Shown: positions 18,500 through 27,857, numbered from the stretch's first letter. The stretch: 64,000 nt of DNA from Lysobacterales bacterium 66-474 (GCA_001899805.1 MKWP01000015.1:1-64000), one strand, 5' to 3'. The notes: generated by a model from the letters alone, not told the origin. A program made the numbers and translations.

Positions 18500-19687
18500 T
18501 CACTCGGAAACAACGCTGTGGATCGGCCTGACCGTGCCCCAGCTCTTGCAGCTCGGGCATTGCCAATGGTGGGCCTTGGCTCCGAAACCGCAATGGTTGC
18601 AGCGGTACATGGCCCTGCCCTCCAGCAGCTTGTGGGTCAGGTCGCGCAGGATCAGGAAGTTCTGGCGCGCCTCGCCCTCGGTCCGGTCCAGCGTCGCATC
18701 GATCAGCGCCATCATCCCGCGCACCGACGGGCGCTGGCGCAACTGGCCGGTGAGGAAGTCGATGGCCGCGCGCTCGCCTTCGCGCTTCTGGTACAGGTCG
18801 GTCAGCGCGAGTACCGGCGTGATGCCGTGGTAGCGATCCACCACGTGCACCAGGAATTTTTCGGCGCGATCCATTTCGCCGGTATGTGCATAGGCGTCCA
18901 GCAACGGCGGCAGGATCTCGGGCACGAAATCGACGTCGGCATCGACCGCTTGTTCGAAGGCGATCACGGCCTCCTTCCAGCGGCCCTCCTCGGCGTACAG
19001 ATGCCCGCTGATCATGTAGCCGCGCACGCAGCCGGGCTGGCTGGCGAAGGCTTCGTCGAGATAGGCGCGGGCCTCGGCGCGTGCGCCGTGCTGGCGCGAC
19101 TGTTCGGCCAGCTCGCACTGGAACTGCGCGATGGTCGCGGCCTGCGATTCGCCGGTCATCTTCTCCAGCCGGCGCGAGTGTCCGATGGCCTTGTGCCAGT
19201 CGCGTTCGTGCTGGTAGATCGCGATCAGGTGGCGCAGCGCGGACGGCGCGTGCGCATCCATCGCCACCAGATCGTCGAACAGCGCTTCGGCGCGATCGAG
19301 CAGACCGGCGCGCATGTAGTCCTCGCCCAGCTCCAGCAGCGCGACGGTGCGCTCGGCTTCCGAAAGATTGGAACGACTGACCAGGTGCTGGTGCACCCGG
19401 ATCGCGCGGTCCACTTCGCCGCGGCGGCGGAACAGGTTGCCGAGTGCGAGGTGGGTTTCCACCGTGTCGCGGTTGAACTCGGCCAGCTTCATGAACACTT
19501 CGATGGCCTTGTCCGGCTGCTCGTTGAGCAGGTAGTTGAGGCCGCGGAAGTAGTGCGAGGACAGCTCGGTGACGCGCGCGCCCGAGCGGCGCGCCGTCGC
19601 ATGCCGGCCGATGATCCAGCCCAGCCAGCCGGCCATCGGCAGCAACAGGATCAACAACAGCAAGGGGTCGAGGGGAAGCAGGCTCAC
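18500..19687 (-). CDS. lapB: Lipopolysaccharide assembly protein LapB
   Basis: This 395-residue protein has an N-terminal membrane anchor (about 6-26), tandem TPR helices (YFRGLNYLLNEQPDKAIEVF onward), and a C-terminal rubredoxin-like metal site with two CxxC pairs (CNHC and CPSC). LapB (YciM) recruits FtsH to degrade LpxC and so balances LPS against phospholipid. The position after ihfB matches other gammaproteobacteria, but the small lapA gene usually found between them is missing: only 120 bases separate the two genes. The next gene begins one base after its stop. Confidence 0.94.
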   Translation of the reverse strand: MSLLPLDPLLLLILLLPMAGWLGWIIGRHATARRSGARVTELSSHYFRGLNYLLNEQPDKAIEVFMKLAEFNRDTVETHLALGNLFRRRGEVDRAIRVHQHLVSRSNLSEAERTVALLELGEDYMRAGLLDRAEALFDDLVAMDAHAPSALRHLIAIYQHERDWHKAIGHSRRLEKMTGESQAATIAQFQCELAEQSRQHGARAEARAYLDEAFASQPGCVRGYMISGHLYAEEGRWKEAVIAFEQAVDADVDFVPEILPPLLDAYAHTGEMDRAEKFLVHVVDRYHGITPVLALTDLYQKREGERAAIDFLTGQLRQRPSVRGMMALIDATLDRTEGEARQNFLILRDLTHKLLEGRAMYRCNHCGFGAKAHHWQCPSCKSWGTVRPIHSVVSE

Positions 19688-19807
19688 CGATCTCTCCGGC
19701 GCTGCACGAGTGGCCCGGCGTCGCGACGAACCTTCGCAGCGGACCGGTGGTGGCTTGCGGTGTCCACGGGGGGCAGGCCCGGCATCAGGCGGAAGTCGGG
19801 ACGCCGG

Positions 19808-20104
19808 TCACGGTGACGAATCGCGCCCCTCGTTGACCCGCTGCCGCAACTCCTTGCCGGGCTTGAAGTGCGGGACATGCTTGCCCGGCAAGGCCACCGC
19901 GGTCCCGGTCTTGGGATTGCGGCCGGTGCGTGGCGGACGGTAGTGCAACGAAAAGCTGCCGAAGCCGCGGATCTCGATGCGGTCGCCGCCGGCGAGTGCC
20001 ACGCTCATCTGCTCGATCACGTTGCGCACCGCGAGTTCGACGTCGGCGAACGCCAGGTGCTTCTGGCGTTCCGCGAGCGCGGTGATCAATTCGGATTTGG
20101 TCAT
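19808..20104 (-). CDS. ihfB: Integration host factor subunit beta
   Basis: This 98-residue HU/IHF-family DNA-bending protein pairs with IhfA. It starts [14 protein letters not shown] at ATG 20104 and contains the family signature [22 protein letters not shown] with the arm residues RNPKTG. An upstream in-frame TTG adds three residues and is unlikely. It follows rpsA in the conserved order. The 128-base gap to rpsA contains two hairpins, one of them a good intrinsic terminator, so part of ihfB expression must come from its own promoter or read-through. Confidence 0.95.
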   Translation of the reverse strand: MTKSELITALAERQKHLAFADVELAVRNVIEQMSVALAGGDRIEIRGFGSFSLHYRPPRTGRNPKTGTAVALPGKHVPHFKPGKELRQRVNEGRDSSP

Positions 20105-20174
20105 CGATGGCAACTGACGCCTACCTTGCTATCTGATTGGCCCTGACCGCACACGCGATCCGCTCCTTACTGAT

Positions 20175-20195
20175 GCCGCCCGCATCGCGGGCGGC
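20175..20195 (-). terminator. GC-rich hairpin between rpsA and ihfB
   Basis: GCCGCCCGC-ATC-GCGGGCGGC is a perfect 9-bp stem with a 3-base loop. It is not followed by a T-run on the minus strand. It may be a second barrier behind the rpsA terminator or an RNA 3' end stabiliser. Confidence 0.45.
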
Positions 20196-20207
20196 ACCGA
20201 TTGCTGC

Positions 20208-20234
20208 AAAAAACGCAAGCCTTTATATAGGCTT
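20208..20234 (-). terminator. Intrinsic terminator overlapping the rpsA stop codon
   Basis: On the minus strand AAGCCT and AGGCTT pair around a TATA-rich loop, and after GCG a run of six T follows. The hairpin begins within the rpsA TAA codon. The stem is short (6 bp), so termination is probably partial, which would let some transcripts reach ihfB. Confidence 0.6.
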
Positions 20235-21909
20235 ACTCAGGCTTGTTCAACTGCTCTTTCAGCAGCGCCCCCAGCTTGGTGGTGGCCTTGCCGGTGTTCT
20301 GGCTCTGGTACTCCGACAGGGTCTCGGCCATTTCATCCTCGTCCTTGGCGCGGATCGAGAGCGACAGCATGCGGCCCTTGCGATCCATGCCGGTGAACTT
20401 GGCCTCGACCTGTTCGCCCACCTTGAGGTGCTGGCTGAGGTCGTCGATGCGATCCTTGGAGAAGTCGCGCGCGGAGAGGTAGCCCTCGATGCCATCGGCG
20501 AGGTCGATCACCGCACCCTTGGCGTCCACTTCCCTGACCGTGCCGGTGAGGATCGCGCCGCGCGGATTCGCGGCCATGAACTGGCCGAACGGATCCTGCT
20601 CGAGCTGCTTGATGCCGAGGCTGATGCGCTCGCGCTCCGGATCGACCGCCAGCACCACCGCATCGACTTCCTCGCCCTTCTTGAACTCGCGGACCAGTTC
20701 CTCGCCCGTACCCTGCCAGGAAATGTCGGACAGGTGCACCAGGCCGTCGATGCCGCCGTCCAGGCCCACGAAGATGCCGAAGTCGGTGATCGACTTGATC
20801 GCGCCGTGCACCTTGTCGCCCTTCTTGAAGGTGGCCGCGAAGGACTCCCACGGGTTGGACTGGGTCTGCTTCATGCCCAGCGAGATGCGGCGGCGCTCTT
20901 CGTCGACGTCCAGCACCATCACTTCCACTTCGTCGCCGACCTGCACCACCTTGGCCGGGTTGACGTTCTTGTTGGTCCAGTCCATCTCGGACACGTGCAC
21001 CAGGCCTTCCACGCCCGGCTCCAGCTCCACGAAGCAGCCGTAGTCGGTGACGTTGGAAACCTTGCCGAACAGGCGGGTACCGGACGGGTAACGGCGGGTG
21101 ATGCTGACCCACGGATCGTCGCCCAGCTGCTTCAGGCCCAACGACACGCGGTTGCGCTCGCGGTCGAACTTCAGCACGCGCACGTCGAGTTCATCGCCGA
21201 CGTTGACGACTTCGGACGGATGCCGCACGCGCTTCCACGCCATGTCGGTGATGTGCAGCAGGCCGTCGATGCCGCCGAGGTCCACGAACGCACCGTAATC
21301 GGTGAGGTTCTTGACCACGCCGTGCAGGATCGCGCCTTCCTGCAGTTTCTCCAGAAGCTGCTCGCGCTCCTCGGAGTGCTCGCTTTCGACCACCGCGCGG
21401 CGGGAAACCACCACGTTGTTGCGCTTGCGGTCGAGCTTGATGATCTTGAATTCCAGGTCCTTGCCTTCGAGGTAGGCCGGATCGCGCACCGGGCGCACGT
21501 CCACCAGCGAACCCGGAAGGAACGCGCGAACGTCGCGGATGTCGACCGTGAAGCCGCCCTTGACCTTGCCGTTGATGCGGCCGGTGATGGCTTCCTGGCC
21601 CTCGAAAGCCTGCTCCAGTTCGTCCCACACCATCGAGCGCTTGGCCTTCTCGCGCGACAGCTTGGTTTCGCCGAAACCGTCCTCGATCGCGTCCAGCGCG
21701 ACCTTGACTTCGTCGCCCAGCTTGACTTCGAGTTCGCCGTCCTCGTTCCTGAACTGCTCGATCGGGACGATGCCCTCCGATTTCAGTCCGGCGTTCACCA
21801 CCACCACATCGGGGCGGATCTCGACGACGGTGCCGGAGACGATCGCTCCGGGTTTCAATTTGGCCAGCGACTGGCTCTGTTCAAACAGTTCGGCAAAACT
21901 TTCGGTCAT
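20233..21909 (-). CDS. rpsA: 30S ribosomal protein S1
   Basis: This 558-residue protein is close to the 557 of the E. coli protein. It has six S1 RNA-binding repeats, with repeat cores such as [37 protein letters not shown] and [20 protein letters not shown]1 brings structured mRNAs to the 30S subunit and is essential in Gram-negatives. I start it at ATG 21909 ([12 protein letters not shown]), the conserved N-terminus, not at earlier in-frame codons. It has its own leader behind a strong cmk terminator, which fits S1 autoregulation. It sits in the conserved cmk-rpsA-ihfB order. Confidence 0.97.
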   Translation of the reverse strand: MTESFAELFEQSQSLAKLKPGAIVSGTVVEIRPDVVVVNAGLKSEGIVPIEQFRNEDGELEVKLGDEVKVALDAIEDGFGETKLSREKAKRSMVWDELEQAFEGQEAITGRINGKVKGGFTVDIRDVRAFLPGSLVDVRPVRDPAYLEGKDLEFKIIKLDRKRNNVVVSRRAVVESEHSEEREQLLEKLQEGAILHGVVKNLTDYGAFVDLGGIDGLLHITDMAWKRVRHPSEVVNVGDELDVRVLKFDRERNRVSLGLKQLGDDPWVSITRRYPSGTRLFGKVSNVTDYGCFVELEPGVEGLVHVSEMDWTNKNVNPAKVVQVGDEVEVMVLDVDEERRRISLGMKQTQSNPWESFAATFKKGDKVHGAIKSITDFGIFVGLDGGIDGLVHLSDISWQGTGEELVREFKKGEEVDAVVLAVDPERERISLGIKQLEQDPFGQFMAANPRGAILTGTVREVDAKGAVIDLADGIEGYLSARDFSKDRIDDLSQHLKVGEQVEAKFTGMDRKGRMLSLSIRAKDEDEMAETLSEYQSQNTGKATTKLGALLKEQLNKPE

Positions 21910-21970
21910 GGGGATTCCAGGTTGGGAATGGATCGCGAGGCCTGCAAGTTCCATCGGGTTGTGCTCCACA

Positions 21971-22008
21971 GGCGGCGATCCGCCGGTTGGGGGATGCAAA
22001 CGTGCATC
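21971..22008 (-). promoter_or_regulatory. rpsA leader with two hairpins (possible S1 autoregulatory site)
   Basis: Between the cmk terminator and rpsA, the minus strand can form GATGCA-CGTT-TGCATC (21993-22008) and GGCGG-ATCG-CCGCC (21971-21984). Stacked hairpins upstream of the rpsA start are known from enterobacteria, where S1 binds and represses its own mRNA. The equivalence here is inferred from position only. I see no strong promoter hexamers. Confidence 0.4.
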
Positions 22009-22013
22009 CAACG

Positions 22014-22035
22014 GAAAAAACCGCGCGAACGCGGT
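22014..22035 (-). terminator. Intrinsic terminator after cmk
   Basis: On the minus strand ACCGCG-TTCG-CGCGGT forms a 6-bp stem with a stable tetraloop, followed at once by a run of T. It lies 11 bases past the cmk stop and separates the serC-hisC-aroA-cmk unit from rpsA. Confidence 0.8.
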
Positions 22036-22046
22036 ACGGGGTTGCT

Positions 22047-22730
22047 TCAGCCCTTGTGTACGAGCGCGAGCACCGCATCGACCACCGCGGCAATCGACCG
22101 GCCGCTGCTGTCGATCACGACCGCATCGGCAGCCGCTCGCAACGGTGCGACCGTACGCGATGCGTCGCGTGCGTCCCGCAACTCGATCTCGTGCAAAAGG
22201 CTTGCTAGTGTAACGTCAAGTCCCTTTGCCTTCAACTGCTTATAGCGCCTTTCCGCGCGCTCCGCGGGGCTGGCGGTCAGGAATACCTTGAACGGGGCAT
22301 CGGGAAAGATCACCGTGCCCATGTCGCGGCCGTCGGCCACCAAACCGGGCGCCGCGCGGAACGCCAACTGCTTGTCCACCAGGGCCTTGCGGACTTCAGG
22401 CAACGCGGCGATCGCGGACGCCGCCGCGCCCGCGGTTTCGGTGCGGATGGCGTCGGTGGCATCGATGCCGTCGATGACCACCCGTGTGTCGCCGCCATCG
22501 CCGGGGTCGCGGAATTCGATGCGGGTTTCCGCCGCACAGCGTGCGACCGCTTCGGCATCGTCGAGATCGAGATCCCGCAGCCCCGCGGCATAGCCGACCG
22601 CACGATAGATCGCGCCGGAATCCAGCAGGTGCCACCCCAACCGATCGGCGACGGCCCGGGCGATGGTGCCCTTGCCGGAACCGGAAGGACCGTCGAGGGT
22701 AAGTACCGGAACGGGATCGAATGTCGTCAT
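22047..22730 (-). CDS. cmk: Cytidylate kinase
   Basis: This 227-residue enzyme phosphorylates CMP and dCMP. It has the P-loop [16 protein letters not shown] near residue 14, the CMP-binding segment [11 protein letters not shown], and the [16 protein letters not shown] region followed by [14 protein letters not shown]. Length matches the bacterial family. It starts at ATG 22730, 30 bases after aroA, and ends 11 bases before an intrinsic terminator, making it the last gene of the serC operon. Confidence 0.95.
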   Translation of the reverse strand: MTTFDPVPVLTLDGPSGSGKGTIARAVADRLGWHLLDSGAIYRAVGYAAGLRDLDLDDAEAVARCAAETRIEFRDPGDGGDTRVVIDGIDATDAIRTETAGAAASAIAALPEVRKALVDKQLAFRAAPGLVADGRDMGTVIFPDAPFKVFLTASPAERAERRYKQLKAKGLDVTLASLLHEIELRDARDASRTVAPLRAAADAVVIDSSGRSIAAVVDAVLALVHKG

Positions 22731-22760
22731 CCGGCCGATTTTAGCGGGAGGCCGTCGGGC

Positions 22761-24071
22761 TTACGCCGCGCGCAGTGCCAAGCCGCAGCCATTCGCCAGC
22801 TCCACGAAACCCGGAAACGAAGTCGCGACATTGGCGCAGTCCCGGATTGTCACGGGTGCGTTCGCGACCGCACCTGCGATCGCGAACGACATCGCGCAAC
22901 GATGGTCACCGTGCGATTCGACCGTGCCGCCGCGCAACGTGCCGCCTTCGACCACCGCACCGTCCGGTGTTTCCTCGATCCGGATTCCCAGCGCCCGCAG
23001 GCCCGCCGCCATCACCGCGATGCGGTCGGATTCCTTCACCCGCAATTCCGCCGCGCCACGGATCGTGGTGGTGCCTTCGGCGCAAGCCGCCGCCACGAAC
23101 AGTGCCGGGAACTCGTCGATCATGTCGGCGACGTGTTCTTCCGGTACCTCGATGCCGCGCAGCGCCGCGTAGCGCACGACCAGGTCGGCCACGGATTCGC
23201 CGCCCGCCTCGTGGCGACGTTCCTCGGCGATGTTCGCACCCATCAAACGCAGCACGTGCAGCAGGCCGGTCCGGCGTGGATTCATCCCGACGCCGCGCAA
23301 CGTCAGCTCCGAACCCGGCACGATGGTCGCCGCCACGATGAAAAATGCCGCCGAGGAAAAATCCGCGGGCACGTCGATGTCGACGGCATGCAAGGCATGC
23401 CCGCCGGACAGCCGCGCCCTGCCTGGCGCGAATGCAATCGGCCAACCGAATGCGGCCAGCATGCGTTCGGTGTAGTCGCGGGTCGGCCGCGACTCGGAGA
23501 CCCGGGTTTCACCACCCGCATACAAACCCGCCAACAACACCGCCGACTTGACCTGCGCACTGGCGATCGGCGATGCGTAATCGATGCCGCGCAACGGCCG
23601 TCCTCCGCGCACGCGCAAGGGCGGCGTGCCGTCGCTGCCGGTTTCGATGACGGCACCCATCCGTGCCAATGGATCGGTGACACGGCGCATCGGGCGTTTC
23701 GAAAGCGACGCGTCGCCCGTCATCGTCGAATCGAATGCCTGTCCCGCGAGCACCCCGCACAGCAGGCGCATCGCGGTACCGGAATTGGCGCAATCGAGTA
23801 CGCCTTCCGGCGCACGCAACCCGCGCAGCCCCGCGCCATGCACGACGCGTTCGCCCGCCGCCGGCGCATCGATGCACACACCCATCTGCCCGAAGATGCG
23901 CGCGGTGGCGCGGGTGTCCTCGCCTTCCAGGAACCCGGTGATGCGCGAAACCCCATCCGCCAGCGCGGACAACATGATCGCGCGATGGGAAATGGACTTG
24001 TCGCCGGGCACGACGATTTCGCCACGCAAGGCGCGCGCCGGCAAACTGGTCCAGTCCAGCCTCTCGCTCAC
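22761..24071 (-). CDS. aroA: 3-phosphoshikimate 1-carboxyvinyltransferase (EPSP synthase)
   Basis: This 436-residue shikimate-pathway enzyme joins PEP to shikimate-3-phosphate. Signatures are VPGDKSISHRAIMLSALADG, the PEP-site segment LDCANSGTAMRLLCGVLAG, SLSKRPMRRV, and near the end ELRVKESDRIAVMAAGL with ESHGDHRCAMSFA. The NSGTAMR form of the PEP loop is typical of class I enzymes in this position, but I cannot assign glyphosate tolerance from it. The start is GTG 24071, which overlaps the hisC stop as GTGA; a longer frame exists but runs through hisC in another frame and is not conserved. Confidence 0.95.
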   Translation of the reverse strand: MSERLDWTSLPARALRGEIVVPGDKSISHRAIMLSALADGVSRITGFLEGEDTRATARIFGQMGVCIDAPAAGERVVHGAGLRGLRAPEGVLDCANSGTAMRLLCGVLAGQAFDSTMTGDASLSKRPMRRVTDPLARMGAVIETGSDGTPPLRVRGGRPLRGIDYASPIASAQVKSAVLLAGLYAGGETRVSESRPTRDYTERMLAAFGWPIAFAPGRARLSGGHALHAVDIDVPADFSSAAFFIVAATIVPGSELTLRGVGMNPRRTGLLHVLRLMGANIAEERRHEAGGESVADLVVRYAALRGIEVPEEHVADMIDEFPALFVAAACAEGTTTIRGAAELRVKESDRIAVMAAGLRALGIRIEETPDGAVVEGGTLRGGTVESHGDHRCAMSFAIAGAVANAPVTIRDCANVATSFPGFVELANGCGLALRAA

Positions 24072-25207
24072 GGCAGCGCCTTGAGCAAACGCCGGTTCTC
24101 GGCACGGCTGCCCACGCTGATGCGCAGCGCACGCGGCAAGCCGTAACCTCCCATCGGGCGCACGATCACGCCGCGCTCGAACAAATGGCGTTCCAATCTG
24201 GCGGCATCGCGTGGCAACACGCACAACAGGAAATTGGTCTGCGATGGCAGGCAGCGGTAGCCGCGCTCCAGCAGTTCCCCCCGCAGCCATTCGCGTTCGG
24301 CCCGGTTGAATGCACGTGCTTTCGCCAACCACGGCTTGTCGGCCAACGCGGCGGCCGCGCCTTCCAACGCCACGTTGTTGACGTTAAACGATTCGCGCAA
24401 GCGTTCCAGCATCCCGACGACATCCGGATGGGCAACCAGGTAACCCACGCGCAAGCCGGCCATGCCGTACGCCTTGGAGAACGTGCGTGTCACGACGAGG
24501 TTCGGATGCCTGCCTGCAACACCCATCGCGGTCGTGAGCCCGGGTGCATCCACGTATTCGTGGTAGGCCTCATCCACCACCACCAGGACCTCGCGCGGCA
24601 CCTTGTCGAGGAATGCCGCCAACGCGGCGTCGTCGAACCAGGTGCCAGTCGGATTGTTCGGATTCGCGAGATAGACGATGCACGTGTTGGCGCGGATCGA
24701 CCTTGCCATCGCATCGAGGTCGTGTCCGAGCGGCGCGCTGCGATGGCTGCGTGGCAGCGCCGGCACGCGGATCGCGCGCGCACCTGATGCCGTAGTCGCG
24801 ATCGGGAATACCGCGAAACCGAACTGCGAGAACACGATCGAGTGTTTCGCGTCCGCGAAGCATTGCGCCAGCAGCATCAGCAACTCGTGCGAGCCGTTGC
24901 CCAGCGCGATGCGCGCGACATCGACGTCGAGATGAGCGGCCAATGCGCGTTTGAGCGCCGAGCCGCGCGGGTCGGGATAACGGAGCGCTTCGGCCAGCGC
25001 GGCACGCATCGCCTTCAGCGCGCGCGGGCTCGGGCCGAGCGGATTCTCGTTCGAACCCAGTTCCGCGATCGCCGCGCCGAAGCGCGATCGCAACGCCGGC
25101 AAGTCGTGGCCGGGATCGTAGGCACGCAATTTTGCGGTCGCGGCGTTGACCAGATGCGAGGCGTCGAACGGGGGTTCGGATTTGCGTTGAACCGTGCGCT
25201 TAGCCAT
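24068..25207 (-). CDS. hisC: Histidinol-phosphate/aromatic aminotransferase
   Basis: This 379-residue PLP-dependent class I/II aminotransferase has SNENPLGPSP at 52-61, ANPNNPTGTW at 181-190, VDEAYHEYVD at 211-220 and the PLP lysine K245 in RTFSKAYGMAG. HisC converts imidazole-acetol phosphate to histidinol phosphate. Paralogues located beside aroA often act on prephenate or aromatic keto acids instead, so the physiological substrate here may be aromatic. The gene overlaps serC by 8 bases and aroA by 4, so all three are translationally coupled. No other his gene is in the window. Confidence 0.9.
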   Translation of the reverse strand: MAKRTVQRKSEPPFDASHLVNAATAKLRAYDPGHDLPALRSRFGAAIAELGSNENPLGPSPRALKAMRAALAEALRYPDPRGSALKRALAAHLDVDVARIALGNGSHELLMLLAQCFADAKHSIVFSQFGFAVFPIATTASGARAIRVPALPRSHRSAPLGHDLDAMARSIRANTCIVYLANPNNPTGTWFDDAALAAFLDKVPREVLVVVDEAYHEYVDAPGLTTAMGVAGRHPNLVVTRTFSKAYGMAGLRVGYLVAHPDVVGMLERLRESFNVNNVALEGAAAALADKPWLAKARAFNRAEREWLRGELLERGYRCLPSQTNFLLCVLPRDAARLERHLFERGVIVRPMGGYGLPRALRISVGSRAENRRLLKALP

Positions 25208-26285
25208 GGGTGCGCCGGAACTCCGCCATGAAATCGCACAAGGCGCGCACGCCTTCGATCGGAACCGCGTTGTAGATGGATGCCCGGATGCCGCCCAATG
25301 CGCGGTGTCCCTTCAATGCCAGCAGCCCGGCCTCGGTGGCTTCCGCGACGAACACCGGTTCCAGTGCGGCGTCGTGCAGGTTGAAGACCACGTTCATCCG
25401 CGACCGTGCCGAGGGATCGACTTCGTTGCGGTAGTAGCCGCCGGAGCCATCGATCGCGGCATACAAAGACTCCTCCTTGATCCGATTGCGGCGTTCCATT
25501 GCAGCGAGCCCGCCCTGCCCCTTCAGCCACTGGAACGTCAGGCCGGCGAGGTACCAACCCCAGGTATTGGGCGTGTTCAACATCGAATCCGCGGCGGCGT
25601 ATTCGGCGTAGCGGAAGATGCGCGGCAGCGGTCGCGGATGGCGTTGCAGCAGATCCTCGCGCACGATCATCACCACCAGCCCGGACGGACCGATGTTCTT
25701 CTGCGCACCCGCGTAGATCAGCCCGAACTTCGAGACGTCCAGCGGGTGCGACAGGATGTCGGACGACATGTCCGCCACCAGCGGCACGCCGCCGGTGTCG
25801 GGAATGTCGTGCATCTCGACGCCGTGGATGGTTTCGTTGGTGGTGATGTGCACGTACGCGGCCTCGGGATCGAGATCCCAACCCGCGCGATCCGGAATGG
25901 ACCGGTATCCGTCGTCCTTCGACGTCGCGGCCACGTACGCTGACGCGTACAGCGCGGCTTCGCTGGCGGCCTTCTCGCCCCAGTGCCCGTTCACGATGTA
26001 ATCCGCGCGCTGGCCGTCGGCCGCGATGTTCATCGGCACCTGTGCGAAATGCTGGGTCGCGCCACCTTGCAGGAACAGCACCTTGTAGTTCGACGGAATG
26101 CCAAGCAGTTCGCGCAGGTCCGCTTCGACCCGCGCCGCCATCTCCATGAACGCCTTGCCGCGGTGGCTGACTTCCATCACCGATGCACGCGCGCCGTCCC
26201 ACTCCAGCAATTCCTGCTGGGCGCGTTTCAACACATCTTCCGGCATCGCGGCCGGGCCGGCACTGAAGTTCCACGCTCGCGACAT
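25200..26285 (-). CDS. serC: Phosphoserine aminotransferase
   Basis: This 361-residue enzyme makes 3-phosphoserine for serine and pyridoxal-phosphate synthesis. It opens with NFSAGPAAMPEDVL, has EVSHRGKAF near residue 38, VADMSSDILS near 170, and the PLP lysine K196 in YAGAQKNIGPSG. A C-terminal SIYNAVPIEGV completes the family pattern. It is the first gene of the serC-hisC-aroA-cmk unit. The 165 bases upstream, to the FHA gene, should carry the operon promoter; I found no clear consensus hexamers there. In many relatives pheA follows serC, but here hisC does. Confidence 0.95.
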   Translation of the reverse strand: MSRAWNFSAGPAAMPEDVLKRAQQELLEWDGARASVMEVSHRGKAFMEMAARVEADLRELLGIPSNYKVLFLQGGATQHFAQVPMNIAADGQRADYIVNGHWGEKAASEAALYASAYVAATSKDDGYRSIPDRAGWDLDPEAAYVHITTNETIHGVEMHDIPDTGGVPLVADMSSDILSHPLDVSKFGLIYAGAQKNIGPSGLVVMIVREDLLQRHPRPLPRIFRYAEYAAADSMLNTPNTWGWYLAGLTFQWLKGQGGLAAMERRNRIKEESLYAAIDGSGGYYRNEVDPSARSRMNVVFNLHDAALEPVFVAEATEAGLLALKGHRALGGIRASIYNAVPIEGVRALCDFMAEFRRTHG

Positions 26286-26450
26286 TTCAAATCACCTGGG
26301 GATCGACAAGGGCGGGGTTGCGCCCCGTCGACTCGACGGGGCGACGATGCCGCTGCCTGGCAGCGTCATTGCGGGGGTTGTGGGCGTACATGCTTCCGTG
26401 GGCGAAGCCATCGCGCAGAGCCCACGCACAAGATTCGGGCATATCGGGCT

Positions 26451-27200
26451 TCACCACCTGAAATACAGGAAGAACGCGATGAGCACGGCCAACACCGCAG
26501 CCGCGGCGATCAGCCACCAGATTTCGGTGTGCGCGGAATCATCCGGCGGCGGTTCGGGTTCGACTGCCGGCGGCGGTGGCAATGACGCGACGTGCGCGGC
26601 GTATTCCAGGCCCGGCGCCTCGACCACCAGGCGGTGTTCGCCCAACACGACCTGGTCGCCGGGCGACAAACGGGCGCGCTTGCAATGCCACCCGTTGATG
26701 CGTGGCTCGGTGCTCGCGGATTCGAACACGAGGCCGTCGCCGGCCCGCGACACCCTGCAGCCATAGGCGAGGTCGCCGAAGTGCCGCGTTCCGGCGCCGA
26801 GATGCAATTCCGGCGCAACCGCCAAGGCCTGCCCGGAAGCGGTGCCCGAGACGATCCGCAACAACACCGGCCCCTCGAACCGATCCGCGTCCGTGATCCC
26901 TTCCGCCTGCGGCGGCGCCGAATCCGTGGTCACCAGGAACTTGTTGGCGCCGAGCGTCAACGTGTCGCCGTAGCGCAACAGCGCGCGTTCGCGCACCGCG
27001 CGCGCATTCACGTACACCCGTTGGCAGCCCGGCCGAACGGTGAGTACCAGCCCGCGCGCATCCGCGGCGAGCACGGCGTGGTGCGGATCGACACCGGCAC
27101 CGGCCGGCGCGATGTCGTTGTCCGGCGCACTGCCGAACTGCACCGGGCCTTCCCCGCACGGCACCGGATCGCGAGCTGGATGGACACCGATGACGCGCAT
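26451..27200 (-). CDS. FHA-domain protein with C-terminal membrane anchor
   Basis: This 249-residue protein has an FHA-like fold near residues 8-95 (FGSAPDNDIAPAG, PHHAVL, VYVNARAV, GDTLTLG), which binds phosphothreonine peptides in typical members. A second, weaker FHA-like segment follows at about 108-195. A Pro-rich linker leads to one hydrophobic helix close to the C-terminus ending in FFLYFRW, so the domains should face the cytoplasm. ATG 27200 is chosen because upstream codons lack FHA similarity. The kinase at 9.5-12.3 kb is a possible source of its ligand, but only as speculation. Confidence 0.75.
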   Translation of the reverse strand: MRVIGVHPARDPVPCGEGPVQFGSAPDNDIAPAGAGVDPHHAVLAADARGLVLTVRPGCQRVYVNARAVRERALLRYGDTLTLGANKFLVTTDSAPPQAEGITDADRFEGPVLLRIVSGTASGQALAVAPELHLGAGTRHFGDLAYGCRVSRAGDGLVFESASTEPRINGWHCKRARLSPGDQVVLGEHRLVVEAPGLEYAAHVASLPPPPAVEPEPPPDDSAHTEIWWLIAAAAVLAVLIAFFLYFRW

Positions 27201-27263
27201 GGCATGCCTTGAAAAAACGCGCGCCAATGTAACATGACGCGCCGCAACATTCGCCCCGCGCTC

Positions 27264-27542
27264 ATGCCCGAAATCGATATCCACCATACGCATCCGCTGG
27301 ACAAGGCCGCCTGCCGCGCGGCGGTCGACGAAGTCGCCCGCGGGTTGTCCGCGCGTTTCGGCCTGGGTGGCATGACATGGACCGGGGATACCCTTTCCTT
27401 CGCGGGGCATGGTGCCGAAGGCCGGCTTACGGTGGGGAACGGTGACGCACGGGTGCAGCTCCGGCTGGGGGCGTGGCTCGGCCTGATGCGTCCGTTGATC
27501 GAAGCCGAGATCCGCCGCACCCTGCGCGACAAACTGGGCTGA
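27264..27542 (+). CDS. Polyhydroxyalkanoic-acid-system family protein
   Basis: This 92-residue protein has the pattern IDIHHTHPLDKAACRAAVDEV, then GDTLSFAGHGAEGRLTV and a closing IEAEIRRTLRDKLG. It matches my recollection of the small PHA-granule-associated family (TIGR02610-like), whose role is not established. No phaC or phasin gene is near. I prefer ATG 27264 because family members start a few residues before IDI; an ATG at 27234 adds ten residues. It is divergent from the FHA gene and 75 bases upstream of infA. Confidence 0.65.
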   Translation: MPEIDIHHTHPLDKAACRAAVDEVARGLSARFGLGGMTWTGDTLSFAGHGAEGRLTVGNGDARVQLRLGAWLGLMRPLIEAEIRRTLRDKLG

Positions 27543-27617
27543 TGCCGGGGCGCGCTTTCGCACGGCGCCGTATCGTGGCAAAATGCACGGTTTCCCGACC
27601 TGCGCCCAGCGCAACCC

Positions 27618-27857
27618 ATGGCCAAAGACGACGTCATCGAAATGGAAGGTACGGTGCAGGAAACCCTGCCCAACACCATGTTCCGCGTGCGGCTCGAAAA
27701 CGGGCATGTCGTCACCGCGCACATTTCCGGCCGCATGCGCAAGCACTACATCCGCATCCTCACCGGCGACAAGGTCAAGGTCGAGATGACACCGTACGAC
27801 CTCACCAAGGGACGCATCACCTACCGCATGCCGACTTCCCGTCCGGTCACACGCTGA
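27618..27857 (+). CDS. infA: Translation initiation factor IF-1, C-terminally extended
   Basis: This 79-residue one-domain OB-fold factor binds the 30S A site during initiation. It starts [19 protein letters not shown] and contains [21 protein letters not shown] and [20 protein letters not shown]. The family normally ends one or two residues after TYRM; here seven extra residues (PTSRPVTR in place of a terminal Lys) follow. The last 11 bases overlap the 3' end of the convergent beta-CASP gene. The extension is probably tolerated, because the IF-1 C-terminus is free. Confidence 0.95.
   Translation: MAKDDVIEMEGTVQETLPNTMFRVRLENGHVVTAHISGRMRKHYIRILTGDKVKVEMTPYDLTKGRITYRMPTSRPVTR

Noticed and set aside
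27540-27617. Separate small gene between the PHA-system gene and infA
   Set aside because: The stretch is a 75-base leader for infA with no start-stop frame of useful length.
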